A stretch of 64,000 bases of DNA from Bordetella parapertussis (GTDB taxonomy: Bacteria > Pseudomonadota > Gammaproteobacteria > Burkholderiales > Burkholderiaceae_B). Each line of letters starts with the position of its first letter. The first letter of the stretch is position 1. The notes under the pieces are model-generated. The model saw nothing but the letters and a program-made list of their open reading frames with translations. It did not search any database and had not been told where the DNA came from. Shown here piece after piece: positions 26,277 through 35,805 of this stretch. A program made the position numbers and the translations under genes. Location of the stretch: positions 62,001-126,000 of the forward strand of contig CAMBFI010000008.1 of the NCBI GenBank assembly GCA_945865935.1, in the 5' to 3' direction.

Positions 26277-26672
26277 TTAGAGAGAAACGGGCGGGGCGCG
26301 CGGAGCGCTAGGAATCCAGCGAGCCTGAATATCGGGCGCCGAGGATGTTGTGTGAGGGAAAAAGTGCGACGATGAAGACGCTTGCACACCCAACAGGTGA
26401 ACGGGCGGCGTATCGACTAAGTGAAAACTCCAGGCACAGACCGCGCAATCAGACTGGGCCCTAACACTCGAATGACCAGACGATTCTGAATCATTGGTAT
26501 CGAGCTTGATGAATTTAGTGCCAGTCGTGGTGCAAATTTCTACTAAGAAATCTTGTCCGGACGACGCACTCAATACAACATGACTGAGAGCCGGCGCACA
26601 TAGATTAAACAGCATCACCAGTAAGGCGATGCTGCTTAGAATACGTTTACGCACGTGCAAGAATGCATTCAT
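26277..26672 (-). CDS. DUF2946 small exported/membrane protein
   Basis: 131 residues: N-terminal hydrophobic segment SSIALLVMLFNLCAPALSHVV, then a variable linker and SDCAVCAWSF, the form of the HCPFC-like motif of DUF2946. The family is commonly found beside copper-handling genes, in line with the MbnP/MbnH/PCuAC-like genes downstream. First gene of the putative four-gene copper set. Function otherwise unknown. Confidence 0.78.
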   Translation of the reverse strand: MNAFLHVRKRILSSIALLVMLFNLCAPALSHVVLSASSGQDFLVEICTTTGTKFIKLDTNDSESSGHSSVRAQSDCAVCAWSFHLVDTPPVHLLGVQASSSSHFFPHTTSSAPDIQARWIPSAPRAPPVSL

Positions 26673-26699
26673 GAGGAAATTATAGTTCAGGGTGCAAGG

Positions 26700-27668
26700 C
26701 TACTGCGGCTGAATCCCGATATCGCGTACCACTTTGCCCCAAATCTGAGTCTCGCGCCCGATAATTTCAAGAAACTCGGCGCTCGAGCCCCCCGCAGGCT
26801 CCGCTCCATCCGCCTGGATTTTCTCTCGTGCGGCTGGCTTTTTAAGGATGTCATTCACAACAAGATTTAATTTCTGGACGATATCATTGGGCATTCCTTT
26901 AGGACCAATCAAGCCGTACCAAAGTGTCGCTTCATAGCCAGGAAACCCACTTTCAGCAATCGTCGGCACGTTGGGGAGCGCCTGTATGCGATCAGGCGTT
27001 GTCACCGCCACTGCATTAATTTTTCCAGTTCGAACATGCGGCAGCGCACTGGCGGTTGCCGCAAAATATAGATCGACTTGATTCGCAATCAAATCCACTA
27101 AAGCATTCCCACCACCTTTGTAAGGAATGTGAGTCATCTTGATGTCGGCGCGCTGATTAAAAAGCTCGTTCGCCAAGTGAATGACGCTGCCCTGCCCAGA
27201 TGACGCAAAGTTAATCGCGCCAGGGGCTTTCTTTGCTGCCGCAATGAGTTCAGGGACTGTCTTGATTCCGCTCTTGGTTGACGTGACCGCCAACATGGGG
27301 CCCGCACTGACTCGTACAACCGGAGTGATATCTTTGAGCGGATCAAACTTAAGCTTGTAGAGACTTGGATTCACCGTATAGCTCGACGAAATCAGAGTCA
27401 AGGTGTAGCCGTCCGGCGCGGCAGCAAGCCCCGCCTCGACACCAATCAATCCCCCCGCTCCCGTTCGATTCTCGACCACCACAGGCTGACCCAAGACCTC
27501 AGCCATTTCTTTGGCCATATAACGCGCCAAGACATCCGCACCACCACCCGCCACAAAGGTCACGATGATGCGGATCGGTTTGTCTGGATAATTAGCGTGC
27601 GCAATGGGACTAACAATCAGTGCTGTCGCCAACAAACAAGCCTTTAACCAACTCACAATATTTTTCAT
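26700..27668 (-). CDS. Bug/TctC-family periplasmic solute receptor
   Basis: 322 residues, start placed at the ATG at 27668 (GGAGACAAG before it) in place of an in-frame codon 24 bases earlier. Signal peptide then NYPDKPIRIIVTFVAGGGADVLARYMA; VVVENRTGAGGLIGVEAGLAA; MTHIPYKGGGNALVDLI. All standard Bug landmarks. Ligand unknown. It ends 28 bases from the DUF2946 gene on the same strand, but is not obviously part of that set. Confidence 0.92.
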   Translation of the reverse strand: MKNIVSWLKACLLATALIVSPIAHANYPDKPIRIIVTFVAGGGADVLARYMAKEMAEVLGQPVVVENRTGAGGLIGVEAGLAAAPDGYTLTLISSSYTVNPSLYKLKFDPLKDITPVVRVSAGPMLAVTSTKSGIKTVPELIAAAKKAPGAINFASSGQGSVIHLANELFNQRADIKMTHIPYKGGGNALVDLIANQVDLYFAATASALPHVRTGKINAVAVTTPDRIQALPNVPTIAESGFPGYEATLWYGLIGPKGMPNDIVQKLNLVVNDILKKPAAREKIQADGAEPAGGSSAEFLEIIGRETQIWGKVVRDIGIQPQ

Positions 27669-27702
27669 TGGAATCTTGTCTCCGCTAACCACCTGAAAGC
27701 GA

Positions 27703-27981
27703 CTAATTTTTTAGGATCATGGCTTTGATTTGATCAAGCGTGACATAACCTTTCTTGTCGACATCGATTTTGCTGAACCCTGAAGCAATACGTGGCATCC
27801 CGGCTTTGGCTTCTTCTAGCGTCAACTTGCCATCCGTATTTTTATCCGCTGCAGCGAAACGCTCTTCTGCCTGTTTGATTTCGCTGGCCTGGCTGGCGGT
27901 CATTGTCTGGGCGACGCAAACAGTGCTCAGTGAAATCCCCATCAGGGCGACTAGACTAACTAATGTAAGACGAATATTCAC
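27703..27981 (-). CDS. Small exported EF-hand protein
   Basis: 92 residues from a GTG start at 27981 with GGAG at the right distance; a longer frame from 28023 adds an implausible segment. Signal peptide ending VCVAQTM, then two EF-hand loops, DKNTDGKLTLEE and DVDKKGYVTLDQ. Probably a periplasmic calcium-binding protein. Similar small EF-hand proteins are common in Burkholderiales; role unknown. Confidence 0.85.
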   Translation of the reverse strand: MNIRLTLVSLVALMGISLSTVCVAQTMTASQASEIKQAEERFAAADKNTDGKLTLEEAKAGMPRIASGFSKIDVDKKGYVTLDQIKAMILKN

Positions 27982-28162
27982 AAGAACTCCAGGTGACGAG
28001 GTGACAAAATTTGACTGTAGCACTAGTTAACCGCGATACGTCTTTCAACCTCTCGCCAAACCTGCACTCAAGTTTTTTGAGCCATAGATGCAGGTATATT
28101 AGGAAACGAGACAAAAATATGTCAAACCCTCTTCCTCAATTCACACTGGGCCACTGACCAAG

Positions 28163-29326
28163 ATGAAAATCACAAAAATTGAACCTTTGCATATCGGGCA
28201 ATTCATGTTTGCCCGTATCAGCACCGACGCGGGTATTACGGGATTCGGTGAAGCCGGCACCTGGGGACATATCGAAGCAGCTGGGATTTGTATCAAGCGC
28301 TTTGCAGAATACCTGGAAGGTAAAGACCCCTTCCCGATTGAACACCACTGGAACGTCATGCACCGTTTTAGTTACTTTCAGGGCATGGCAGAAAACGCAG
28401 CGATATCCGCGATTGATATGGCCTTATGGGACATCAAGGGCAAAGCGCTCGGCGTGCCAATTTTCGAATTGCTAGGCGGTGCGGCACGGACCAAAGCGCG
28501 CATTTACGGCCATATTTATGAAAACACGATCGAGAAAATGTTGGTCGAATGTGAAGTAAAGATGAACGCAGGCTTTACGGCCTTCGGTCACCTCAACCCC
28601 TTTCTTGATGAAGGTAATGACAAGGTCTACTTTAAGACTCACATCAAGAAGATGCGTGATGCAATCGACAACACTGAGCGCATGCGTGCCGTAGTCGGTG
28701 ATCGCGTCGATCTCCTCATCGAAATTCATCGGCGTTTGACCCCCGCAGAAGCGATTGTCTTCGCGCGAGGTATTGAGCATACGCATCCCATGTTCATCGA
28801 AGATCCGATCCGTCCAGAGAGCAACGACGCCATGGCGCGGGTCGCCGAGAAAATTAACATCCCCATTGCAACGGGCGAACGCTTTTCAACAATCTATGAA
28901 TTCCAAGCGCTCATGGCGCGTGGCGGTGTGGAGTATGCACGCGTCGATCTGTGTTTATGTGGAGGCATTACGGGGGCTAAAAAAGTGGCTGCAATCGCCG
29001 AAGCGTTTCAAGTGCAAATCGTGCCGCACAATCCGCTCTCACCCATCGGCCTTGCCGCTTGCTTGCAGCTTGCTGCGGCTATTCCAAACTTTGCCATTCA
29101 AGAATATGCGACTGGCTTCGAGGCCGGCACCTTCGAATCGCGTCCTGAGCATCTTGGCAGTAACATTGTCGATAAGGTGCCTCTGCCGAAAGATGGCTTT
29201 GTCGATATTCCGACCGGCCCAGGTTTAGGGATGAATCTGTTACCTGACGCACAGAAAATCCGTCCGCCACTCTTAAAGCCTATCTCGATGCGCCCCCACT
29301 TTGATGGGTTTATTGTCGATCAGTAA
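28163..29326 (+). CDS. Enolase-superfamily dehydratase (mandelate racemase/MLE family)
   Basis: 387 residues of the MR/MLE type: capping domain first, then the barrel with metal ligands in IEIHRRL (Glu), FIEDPI (Glu) and TGERF (Glu), and the general-base His in VPHNPLSPIG. That pattern is shared with sugar-acid dehydratases such as galactonate or mannonate dehydratase. Exact substrate cannot be named. Own terminator at 29356-29385. Neighbouring Bug receptors could supply a sugar acid, but this is a guess. Confidence 0.88.
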   Translation: MKITKIEPLHIGQFMFARISTDAGITGFGEAGTWGHIEAAGICIKRFAEYLEGKDPFPIEHHWNVMHRFSYFQGMAENAAISAIDMALWDIKGKALGVPIFELLGGAARTKARIYGHIYENTIEKMLVECEVKMNAGFTAFGHLNPFLDEGNDKVYFKTHIKKMRDAIDNTERMRAVVGDRVDLLIEIHRRLTPAEAIVFARGIEHTHPMFIEDPIRPESNDAMARVAEKINIPIATGERFSTIYEFQALMARGGVEYARVDLCLCGGITGAKKVAAIAEAFQVQIVPHNPLSPIGLAACLQLAAAIPNFAIQEYATGFEAGTFESRPEHLGSNIVDKVPLPKDGFVDIPTGPGLGMNLLPDAQKIRPPLLKPISMRPHFDGFIVDQ

Positions 29327-29355
29327 TTTGACTCATCAGTGATTAGACAAAGACG

Positions 29356-29385
29356 AAAAAATACCCGCCAACGCGGGTATTTTTT
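29356..29385. terminator. Bidirectional rho-independent terminator
   Basis: AAAAAATACCCGC-CAAC-GCGGGTATTTTTT, a 7-base-pair GC-rich stem extended by A/T pairs. It ends the + dehydratase gene and, from the other side, the - repeat-protein gene ending at 29420. Confidence 0.9.
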
Positions 29386-29419
29386 CTATAGCACTTCAGG
29401 ATGAGACCAAACGTTGACA

Positions 29420-29752
29420 CTAATTAGATAAACATACTCCGCCAGACTTTCCATAACCCGACGGACAGCTACCGCTTCCACCATAGTAGGCATAACATGC
29501 GTTGCTATTAGCGACGCAAACGCGCCCGCTCTGGCTGTAGTTACTCGGGCAACTTTGGCCTGAGGGCACTACGAATGCGTAACGTGCACTCGAGTTAGGG
29601 GCGCAGGTCGTTCCGCTCTGACCGTAATTGCTAGGACAACTCTGGCCCGACGGCGCAACGAAAGGCTGGGCGCGCGGGGCAGGATTTTTGCAGGACGCCT
29701 GTGCACCAAAAGATATGAGCAAGCTTACGCACGCTAGTAATACTTTTTTCAT
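29420..29752 (-). CDS. Small exported Cys-rich repeat protein
   Basis: 110 residues: signal peptide (MKKVLLACVSLLISFGAQAS) and then three tandem units of about 28 residues, each containing CPS-x-Y-x-x-SG-x-x-C: SCPSNYGQSGTTC, SCPSNYSQSGRVC and SCPSGYGKSGGVC. Two units share PSGQSCPSNY exactly. The paired Cys suggest one small disulfide-bridged loop per unit. No enzymatic motif. Function unknown; similar CPSGY repeats occur in other proteobacterial small secreted proteins to my recollection. Confidence 0.8.
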   Translation of the reverse strand: MKKVLLACVSLLISFGAQASCKNPAPRAQPFVAPSGQSCPSNYGQSGTTCAPNSSARYAFVVPSGQSCPSNYSQSGRVCVANSNACYAYYGGSGSCPSGYGKSGGVCLSN

Positions 29753-29767
29753 TTTGATCCTCGTTGT

Positions 29768-30487
29768 TTAGAGTACCGCTCCACTTAAAAGCTTCGACTT
29801 TAACTCCTGGTATTCGGCATCGCTAATCGCGCCGCTATCGAACAGTGCTTTAGCCTTTTGGAGTTTTTCAAATATTCCATCGCTATTTGATGACCGGTTA
29901 TTGTCGGTATTGCCCATGCTGACTACTGTCGCGCCGCTTGCGGCACGACGTTCTTCTAAATCACGAATTCTATTTTTCTCCTCCCACTCTTGCTCTTTAC
30001 CCTGAGCGAATGAATAGATATCAGTCGCTACAGCGGTAGGCACGCCATCAATCACGATTGGGCGAGCCCCGGCTTTGGTCAGGAACACCAACTTGGATCC
30101 AGCGAGCGCTGGGATGGTGTTTTCAGAAAGCTGCGCATCCTTTAGATCTTTCCATTGGTAGTCCTTCATGTTGAAGCCACCGAGAATGGAGCGCCGAATT
30201 TGAATCAGACGACTGCTGGTGATGGCGATCAATTCACGTCGCGTAAACAGTGCATATACGCGCATTTGGATACCGGTCGTCACAACGGTCTCTCCTTTAA
30301 TGAGCGCACCCTCTAATTTGGTTTGCGCCTTTTTTGCACGCGCGGGGCTCCCAGCAAAAACCATCCAGCAATAGAACGCAAAGAATATGATAGCGGCACC
30401 AAATGCTTCCAGACCCAGAGCCAAAGATGCCACCAAAAATAGCATCCAAGAAAAAATAAATGAAAAGATTTTTATAAGACCAATCAC
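29768..30487 (-). CDS. Membrane protein with bacterial PH-like and SHOCT domains
   Basis: 239 residues from a GTG start after AGGAG. Two N-terminal hydrophobic segments (about 5-45), a PH-like domain (about 65-150, with VVTTGIQMRVYALFTRRELIAIT), a charged linker and a C-terminal SHOCT motif, FEKLQKAKALFDSGAISDAEYQELKSKLL. SHOCT regions are short oligomerisation segments. Function unknown. Convergent with nothing; lies between the repeat protein and the catabolic operon on the same strand. Confidence 0.85.
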   Translation of the reverse strand: MIGLIKIFSFIFSWMLFLVASLALGLEAFGAAIIFFAFYCWMVFAGSPARAKKAQTKLEGALIKGETVVTTGIQMRVYALFTRRELIAITSSRLIQIRRSILGGFNMKDYQWKDLKDAQLSENTIPALAGSKLVFLTKAGARPIVIDGVPTAVATDIYSFAQGKEQEWEEKNRIRDLEERRAASGATVVSMGNTDNNRSSNSDGIFEKLQKAKALFDSGAISDAEYQELKSKLLSGAVL

Positions 30488-30561
30488 GCAATACTCCTGA
30501 GGAGTTGATTAAACGGCGCCCCGCGTCGCAGCCATTATCGCTCCAATGTCGCCCAAAAACG

Positions 30562-32637
30562 TTACGACGTCGCAATCACGGCGTCTAGCGCTACCGCACC
30601 AGATTCCATGACCAGCACGGGATTGACGTCCATACTCGTGATCTGTGGATACTGCACTGCCAACTCTGAAATACGACATAGTGCATCAATCAGTGCTTCG
30701 CGATCATATTGTGGCCCACCACGAAACCCATCAAGCAAGACCGAGCCTTTCACCGAAGCCACCAGTTTTGCCGCCGACGCGCGGTCCAAGGGCGCAGACG
30801 CCATCGCGACATCCTTGTAGAGCTCAACCATCACTCCACCCATCCCGAACATGACCATCGGGCCAAAGACTGGGTCGCGATTCACACCGATCAAGATCTC
30901 AACGCCGCGCGTCAACATCGTGGCGACCAAGACGCCGTCGATCTGCGCGCGTGGATAAGCCGCCTGTGCCCTTTGCAGGAGCAAACCAAACGCATCGCGC
31001 AACGCAGACTCGGTCTGAATATTTAAAACAACGCCACCGATTTCCGTTTTGTGCGCAATATCGGGGGAAGCGATCTTCGCCACCACCGGATAACCTATCG
31101 ACGCTGCCACCGCTACAGCGCGCTCAACCGACGCGCATACCTCTTCGCGTGTGATGCTTACACCATGCTGCTGTAGAAAGGATTTTGCCTGCGCCTCACT
31201 CGCCACGGGTGCCGAAAGCTCTTTTGTCAGGGATAAAGGCAATACCTGTCGCAAACTTTCGCCTCTTCGCCCGATTTCTCGCATGGCCGCGAGCGCCGCG
31301 ATTGCGCGTGTCGGATCCTCAAATACGGGGATGCCCACCTGCTCGAGCGCTCGACGCACGCCCGTCTCGCTCGGCATAATCACCATGATCATGCGAGCGG
31401 GGTTTTTTGTCTTCAACTCAATCAGTGCTGCCTGCGTATTTTTAAATACCTCGGGCGCCAGCGCATTATTCGCTAAATACAACAAGAGCGCGTCACCAGC
31501 GGTATGTCGCAAAATGCAATCCCCAACCTGAACCGTTGCCGCATGGTTGGTCGCAACCTGTGCAGTCGTATCGTAAGGATTACGCCCTGTACCATAAGGC
31601 AAGATTTCCGCAAGCTCACTTAACAAGGGTTGGCTAAAGGGTATCAAGTCCAGCCCAAAGCGCGCGGCATCGTCCGCCATCAACACGCCAATTCCACCGG
31701 AAACTGTCACGAGCGAAACACGATCATTGATAGAAACACCAGAGGTCGCAATCAGGTACGCGATATCAATCATCTCTTCAATTGAGCGCGCTCGCCATGC
31801 ACCGGCCTCACTAAAAATCGTGTCGTATACGCGGTCATCCCCCGCAAGTGAACCCGTATGCGTCGCTGCCGCAACAGAGCCAACCTCAGACGCACCCACC
31901 TTCATGATGACAACCGCTTTGCCAGCTTGCGTCGCCTTACGAATCGCTTGTCGCAGCAGATCACCATTTTTACAACTTTCAAGGGATGCGCAAATGACTT
32001 TAGTACTTGAATCCTCAGCAAGGTAATCAATACACAGCGCGACGTCTACATCGGCTTCATTGCCGGTCGCCAGAGCGCGGCTCATCCCCACACCGCGCAA
32101 GTCGGCCATCACATACGCACACGACCCAAATGCACCGCTTTGCGTCACAAACGCCACCTGCCCTGCTGCGGGCGCCACACCTCGTGCGAACGAACTTGAA
32201 AAGGTACAAAACACACCATTGGCAGGGCTCAGCGCACCGAGAGAGTTTGGTCCGATCATTCGCATGCCCGCTTCACGGGCAATTGCTAACAATCGATCTT
32301 GTGCGACACGTCCCTCCGGCCCCATCTCCCCAAATCCAGAGCTCAACACCAGTAAGATTTTGACGCCCTTCTTGGCGCAGTCGCGTATCGCTGCCTCAAC
32401 GTGCTGAGACGGAACGATAATGATTGCTTGATCGACAGGTTCGGGAATCGCGCTCACTGACGGAAACGCTTGAAGGCCTTGAATTTCTGGAGAACTTGGA
32501 TTAACCGGGAAGATCTTTCCCTTAAAGCCATACGTCTTTAGAAAGTGAATCGTACGTCCGCTTAGTTTATTGCGATCGCTCGACGCACCAATCACAGCAA
32601 CCGAACTCGGATTAAACAGCAGCGCTAAATCATGCAT
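30562..32637 (-). CDS. ADP-forming acyl-CoA ligase (acetate-CoA ligase family, fused)
   Basis: 691 residues. An N-terminal CoA-binding Rossmann domain (FNPSSVAVIGASSDRNKLSG), a succinyl-CoA-ligase-like middle with the phospho-His loop region (VTVSGGIGVLMADDAARFGL), and a C-terminal ATP-grasp domain (YPVVAKIASPDIAHKTEIGGVVLNI). This is the fused form. The ATG at 32637 overlaps the end of the upstream acyl-CoA dehydrogenase gene by eight bases. Likely activates or releases a carboxylic acid in the catabolic operon. Confidence 0.88.
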   Translation of the reverse strand: MHDLALLFNPSSVAVIGASSDRNKLSGRTIHFLKTYGFKGKIFPVNPSSPEIQGLQAFPSVSAIPEPVDQAIIIVPSQHVEAAIRDCAKKGVKILLVLSSGFGEMGPEGRVAQDRLLAIAREAGMRMIGPNSLGALSPANGVFCTFSSSFARGVAPAAGQVAFVTQSGAFGSCAYVMADLRGVGMSRALATGNEADVDVALCIDYLAEDSSTKVICASLESCKNGDLLRQAIRKATQAGKAVVIMKVGASEVGSVAAATHTGSLAGDDRVYDTIFSEAGAWRARSIEEMIDIAYLIATSGVSINDRVSLVTVSGGIGVLMADDAARFGLDLIPFSQPLLSELAEILPYGTGRNPYDTTAQVATNHAATVQVGDCILRHTAGDALLLYLANNALAPEVFKNTQAALIELKTKNPARMIMVIMPSETGVRRALEQVGIPVFEDPTRAIAALAAMREIGRRGESLRQVLPLSLTKELSAPVASEAQAKSFLQQHGVSITREEVCASVERAVAVAASIGYPVVAKIASPDIAHKTEIGGVVLNIQTESALRDAFGLLLQRAQAAYPRAQIDGVLVATMLTRGVEILIGVNRDPVFGPMVMFGMGGVMVELYKDVAMASAPLDRASAAKLVASVKGSVLLDGFRGGPQYDREALIDALCRISELAVQYPQITSMDVNPVLVMESGAVALDAVIATS

Positions 32638-33781
32638 ATTGCTCAGCTTCTCGCGTAAAGTTAGATAAAAGTTCGCGATGATACTGCCCATCACCAAACT
32701 CAAGATTAGCCATCAGAATTCGTTTGTTCAGTCTCGTCGCCCAAAGCTCCTCTGTCATGCCCATGCCGCCATGCGTCTGAATCACCATGTGCGCAACAAT
32801 TGGCCCAACCTGAGAGAGATAAAGCTTCAGTAGTGAAATATCACGATCGATTGGCGCCATTCCGCTTCGCGTCGATTCCGCTTGTGCCGCAACGAACGCG
32901 CGGAAGCATTCGTATCTCACGTAAGCGTCCGCCACATAATGACGCAACACTTGAAAACTTGAGAGTGTCACACCAAACTGTTTACGCTCAGACAAATAGC
33001 GGATCGTCTGCTCCAAGACGGAGCCCATTGACGCCACGGCCTCCACGCAAACAAACAACGTACCCATTGCATTCGTGCGGTCGAGCGCTTCACCCAGAGC
33101 GGGGCCCTGCGCAAGAACCTGTGCGTCCGATACAGATAGTCCTGCAAATTTCAACCTGACGGTATGCCGTCCATCGATTCGCATTTCGCGCGCAAACTTG
33201 ACTTGATCTGATCCTGCAGGAACCAAGAGCAGTAGCGGGCTCGTGACTTCTGGCGACACCCCATCGCAGGCGATCAAATAGTGCGTAGCGGCCGGCACCT
33301 CTTCCACCCCCGCTACTCCACCATTGATTTGCCACCCTCCAGCACTCGGCTGCGCGAACAAGCTTGTCTGCTCGTCTAGCTGTTTGCAATAAGGATCTAG
33401 CGAACGCCAAACCGGCTGAATGCGGACCGTACCGTCAGCCATCCCTGCTAACAGCGACTCTTTTCCCGCAAACTGCAGGCTAGACAGCAGCACTGCGGGC
33501 AATCCCATCCCCGAGCTAACGGGCAAAGGCAATGCGTAGTGGGAAGCCCCTTCTAGTAAAGAACAAAAATCAGTGACGGCACCCCCCAGCCCACCGAACG
33601 CTTCGGGTATCAGGCACGCAGCCCAACCGAGCTCAAGTGCCTCGTTCCACTTCGCACGACGCAGATCAACCCGCTCAGACGGTTCTGCGGCAGCAACAGC
33701 ATCCGAGTCCGCATCTTTTGCAAAAACGAGTGCGGCATCGCGGAACTCAGATTCAAAAATTGGCTTAACGATAAATGTCAT
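32630..33781 (-). CDS. Acyl-CoA dehydrogenase family protein (subunit or paralogue 2)
   Basis: 383 residues. FAD-binding acyl-CoA dehydrogenase fold, with IPEAFGGLGGAVTDFCSLLEG in the N-terminal domain and QTHGGMGMTEELWATRLNKRI near the C-terminus. It diverges more from the standard than its upstream neighbour; such pairs often form heteromeric dehydrogenases for branched, aromatic or steroid side-chain acyl-CoAs. Six bases downstream of the first dehydrogenase gene. Confidence 0.9.
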   Translation of the reverse strand: MTFIVKPIFESEFRDAALVFAKDADSDAVAAAEPSERVDLRRAKWNEALELGWAACLIPEAFGGLGGAVTDFCSLLEGASHYALPLPVSSGMGLPAVLLSSLQFAGKESLLAGMADGTVRIQPVWRSLDPYCKQLDEQTSLFAQPSAGGWQINGGVAGVEEVPAATHYLIACDGVSPEVTSPLLLLVPAGSDQVKFAREMRIDGRHTVRLKFAGLSVSDAQVLAQGPALGEALDRTNAMGTLFVCVEAVASMGSVLEQTIRYLSERKQFGVTLSSFQVLRHYVADAYVRYECFRAFVAAQAESTRSGMAPIDRDISLLKLYLSQVGPIVAHMVIQTHGGMGMTEELWATRLNKRILMANLEFGDGQYHRELLSNFTREAEQYA

Positions 33782-33786
33782 GATGC

Positions 33787-34965
33787 TTAATGTCCAAACA
33801 ATTCGCGAGCAACCATGTTTTTCTGCACTTCGTCACTCCCGCCGTAAATCGTACGAACGCGAGAATAAAAGTAGTTCTGAATCCAAAGCGTCGCTTGCTC
33901 ATTCTCATCAAACCCTGAGCCCTCTTGCAGCGGCATCCGAGCAGCAAACTCTGGGCCAACAACCTCTGCACCGATTTCAGTGATCGTCTGATATAAGCGC
34001 GAGCTTGTGACCTTTAGCACCGAAGGCTGAGTCGTGATCGGTGTCTTACTCATTACCGCTTCGATGGCCTCAAGACCGAGCTCGCGAATGCCGCGCAATT
34101 CTGCCTCGACATTTAGCAGGCGTAACTCGAGCGCTGCTCGTCGTGCTCGATGCTTGGGTTGGGCAAGCTTCTCGGCAATTAAATGGCGGGTACGACTGAG
34201 ATATTGAAACAGTGGCGCAGTGTTAGCGGAATTCAAACGCTCACGCGCCAACAAAAACTTGCCATACTTCCATCCACTTCCGACGTCGCCGATACAATCA
34301 GATAATGGCACTTCGACATTATCCAGAAACACTTCATTCACATGCAGCCAACCATCAATCGTACGAATCGGTCGTACCGTAATGCCTCGGGCCTTGAGTG
34401 GAATAATCAACAGACTAATGCCGTCTTGTTTGCGAGCCTCTTCCGATGTACGAACCAACGTGTACATCAGGTCTGATTCCTGAGCGTGTGAGGTCCAGGT
34501 CTTTTGTCCGTTGACAATGATGGTGTCGCCACGAATCTCACCGCGCGTTTTGAGAGACGCAAGATCCGAGCCTGCATTGGGTTCAGAATAGCCCTGGCAC
34601 CACCAGTCTGATCCGTCTAAGATTCCGGGCAAATAGCGGCTCTTCTGCTCAGGGCTCCCAAACTCAATTAAGACAGGACCAATATGCCGAAGTCCGTGGT
34701 GATATTGAGCGGGGCAATCGTTCTCTGCTAGGACCTCACCATAAATCGCCTGTTGTTTCGGGTTCCAGCCAGTCCCCCCCAACTCCTTGGGCCAGTTTGG
34801 CGCACCCCAACCATGTTGATGCAATATTTTTTGCCAGCGACTCCAAGGCTCTCGCGATAGCTTGCGATTTTCAGCGACAAGCTTCCGAATGTCTTGTGGA
34901 CAATTTTTTTGAACAAACGCCTCAACTTCATTTCGGAACGCTTGATAGTCAATCTGCTCACTCAT
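33787..34965 (-). CDS. Acyl-CoA dehydrogenase family protein (subunit or paralogue 1)
   Basis: 392 residues. Typical landmarks: GYSEPNAGSDLASLKTRGE for substrate/FAD contacts, NGQKTWTSHAQESDLMYTLVRT, and a C-terminal RTIYGGSDEVQKNMVARE. Cytoplasmic flavoenzyme introducing the alpha-beta double bond, which the enoyl-CoA hydratase gene just upstream would then hydrate. Confidence 0.93.
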   Translation of the reverse strand: MSEQIDYQAFRNEVEAFVQKNCPQDIRKLVAENRKLSREPWSRWQKILHQHGWGAPNWPKELGGTGWNPKQQAIYGEVLAENDCPAQYHHGLRHIGPVLIEFGSPEQKSRYLPGILDGSDWWCQGYSEPNAGSDLASLKTRGEIRGDTIIVNGQKTWTSHAQESDLMYTLVRTSEEARKQDGISLLIIPLKARGITVRPIRTIDGWLHVNEVFLDNVEVPLSDCIGDVGSGWKYGKFLLARERLNSANTAPLFQYLSRTRHLIAEKLAQPKHRARRAALELRLLNVEAELRGIRELGLEAIEAVMSKTPITTQPSVLKVTSSRLYQTITEIGAEVVGPEFAARMPLQEGSGFDENEQATLWIQNYFYSRVRTIYGGSDEVQKNMVARELFGH

Positions 34966-34996
34966 TTCACGACCTTTCGCTCAACTTCACTGTGAA

Positions 34997-35770
34997 TCAA
35001 CGGCCTTTATAGACGGGTTTACGTTTTTCTTTAAAGGCCTTGAGTGCTTCGGCCGTATCTTCGGTTTTTCCAAGCGCAACGGTCATGTTCTGCTCGAATC
35101 GATAGCCTTCGCGACGCGGCATCACGGCCGTCACTTGCGCGGCTTGTTTTGCGTAGCTCAATGCGATCGGTGCTTTGCTTGCGATATCCGTCGCGATTTC
35201 CATGACATACGGCATCAATTCGTCAGGCGGTAAACTTGCTTCGATTAAACCTAGGCGGTACATCTCATCGGCCGTGACCTTCATGCCTGTAAAGAACATT
35301 CTGCGCGCCCGCGACTTTCCAAACACGCTTTGAAGCATCGCAGTGCCGCCAGCCAGTCCAACGTTGATTTCGGGCATTGAGAAGAATGCTGTGTTGGACG
35401 CTACCCAAATATCGCAACTATTCATCAGACCAAAACCCGCACCCATCGCTGGGCCATTGACCGCAGCGATCACAGGCTTGCTACATTCGATGATTGAGTT
35501 ACTGGCTTCGCGTACCAATCGATTGTGCTTCCAGTACGCCCCAGGCGTTGCGCCAAGATTGGGGCGCTCATTTAAGTCAGCACCCGCACAAAATATCTTG
35601 CCTTTACCTGTGACGATCGCGCACTTCACGTCATCGTTATCATTGAAACTATCAAACACCTGGATGAGCTCACCGCGCATCTGTGCATTTTGAGCATTAT
35701 GCGGCGGTCGATTGAGCGTAACCGTTGCGATGCCATCCGCAATCCTAAGTTCTAGTGTTTCTAATTCCAT
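34997..35770 (-). CDS. Enoyl-CoA hydratase/isomerase family protein
   Basis: 257-residue crotonase. Oxyanion-hole segments are KIFCAGADLNE and NGPAMGAGFGLMNSCDIWVAS. At the usual catalytic Glu positions it reads FSMPEINVGLAGGTAMLQ, so one Glu (in PEINVG) is present while the first, in the DI-x-A-x-x segment, is not clear; isomerase or other crotonase chemistry is possible. Within the operon with two acyl-CoA dehydrogenases. Confidence 0.9.
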   Translation of the reverse strand: MELETLELRIADGIATVTLNRPPHNAQNAQMRGELIQVFDSFNDNDDVKCAIVTGKGKIFCAGADLNERPNLGATPGAYWKHNRLVREASNSIIECSKPVIAAVNGPAMGAGFGLMNSCDIWVASNTAFFSMPEINVGLAGGTAMLQSVFGKSRARRMFFTGMKVTADEMYRLGLIEASLPPDELMPYVMEIATDIASKAPIALSYAKQAAQVTAVMPRREGYRFEQNMTVALGKTEDTAEALKAFKEKRKPVYKGR

Positions 35771-35805
35771 TTTTTTCTCATTTTAATTTCGTCAGTATCT
35801 GATAA

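Noticed and set aside
23563-26672. Methanobactin gene cluster
   Set aside because: MbnP/MbnH-like genes are present, but no MbnB, MbnC or precursor peptide was found around them; the pair is common outside methanobactin clusters.
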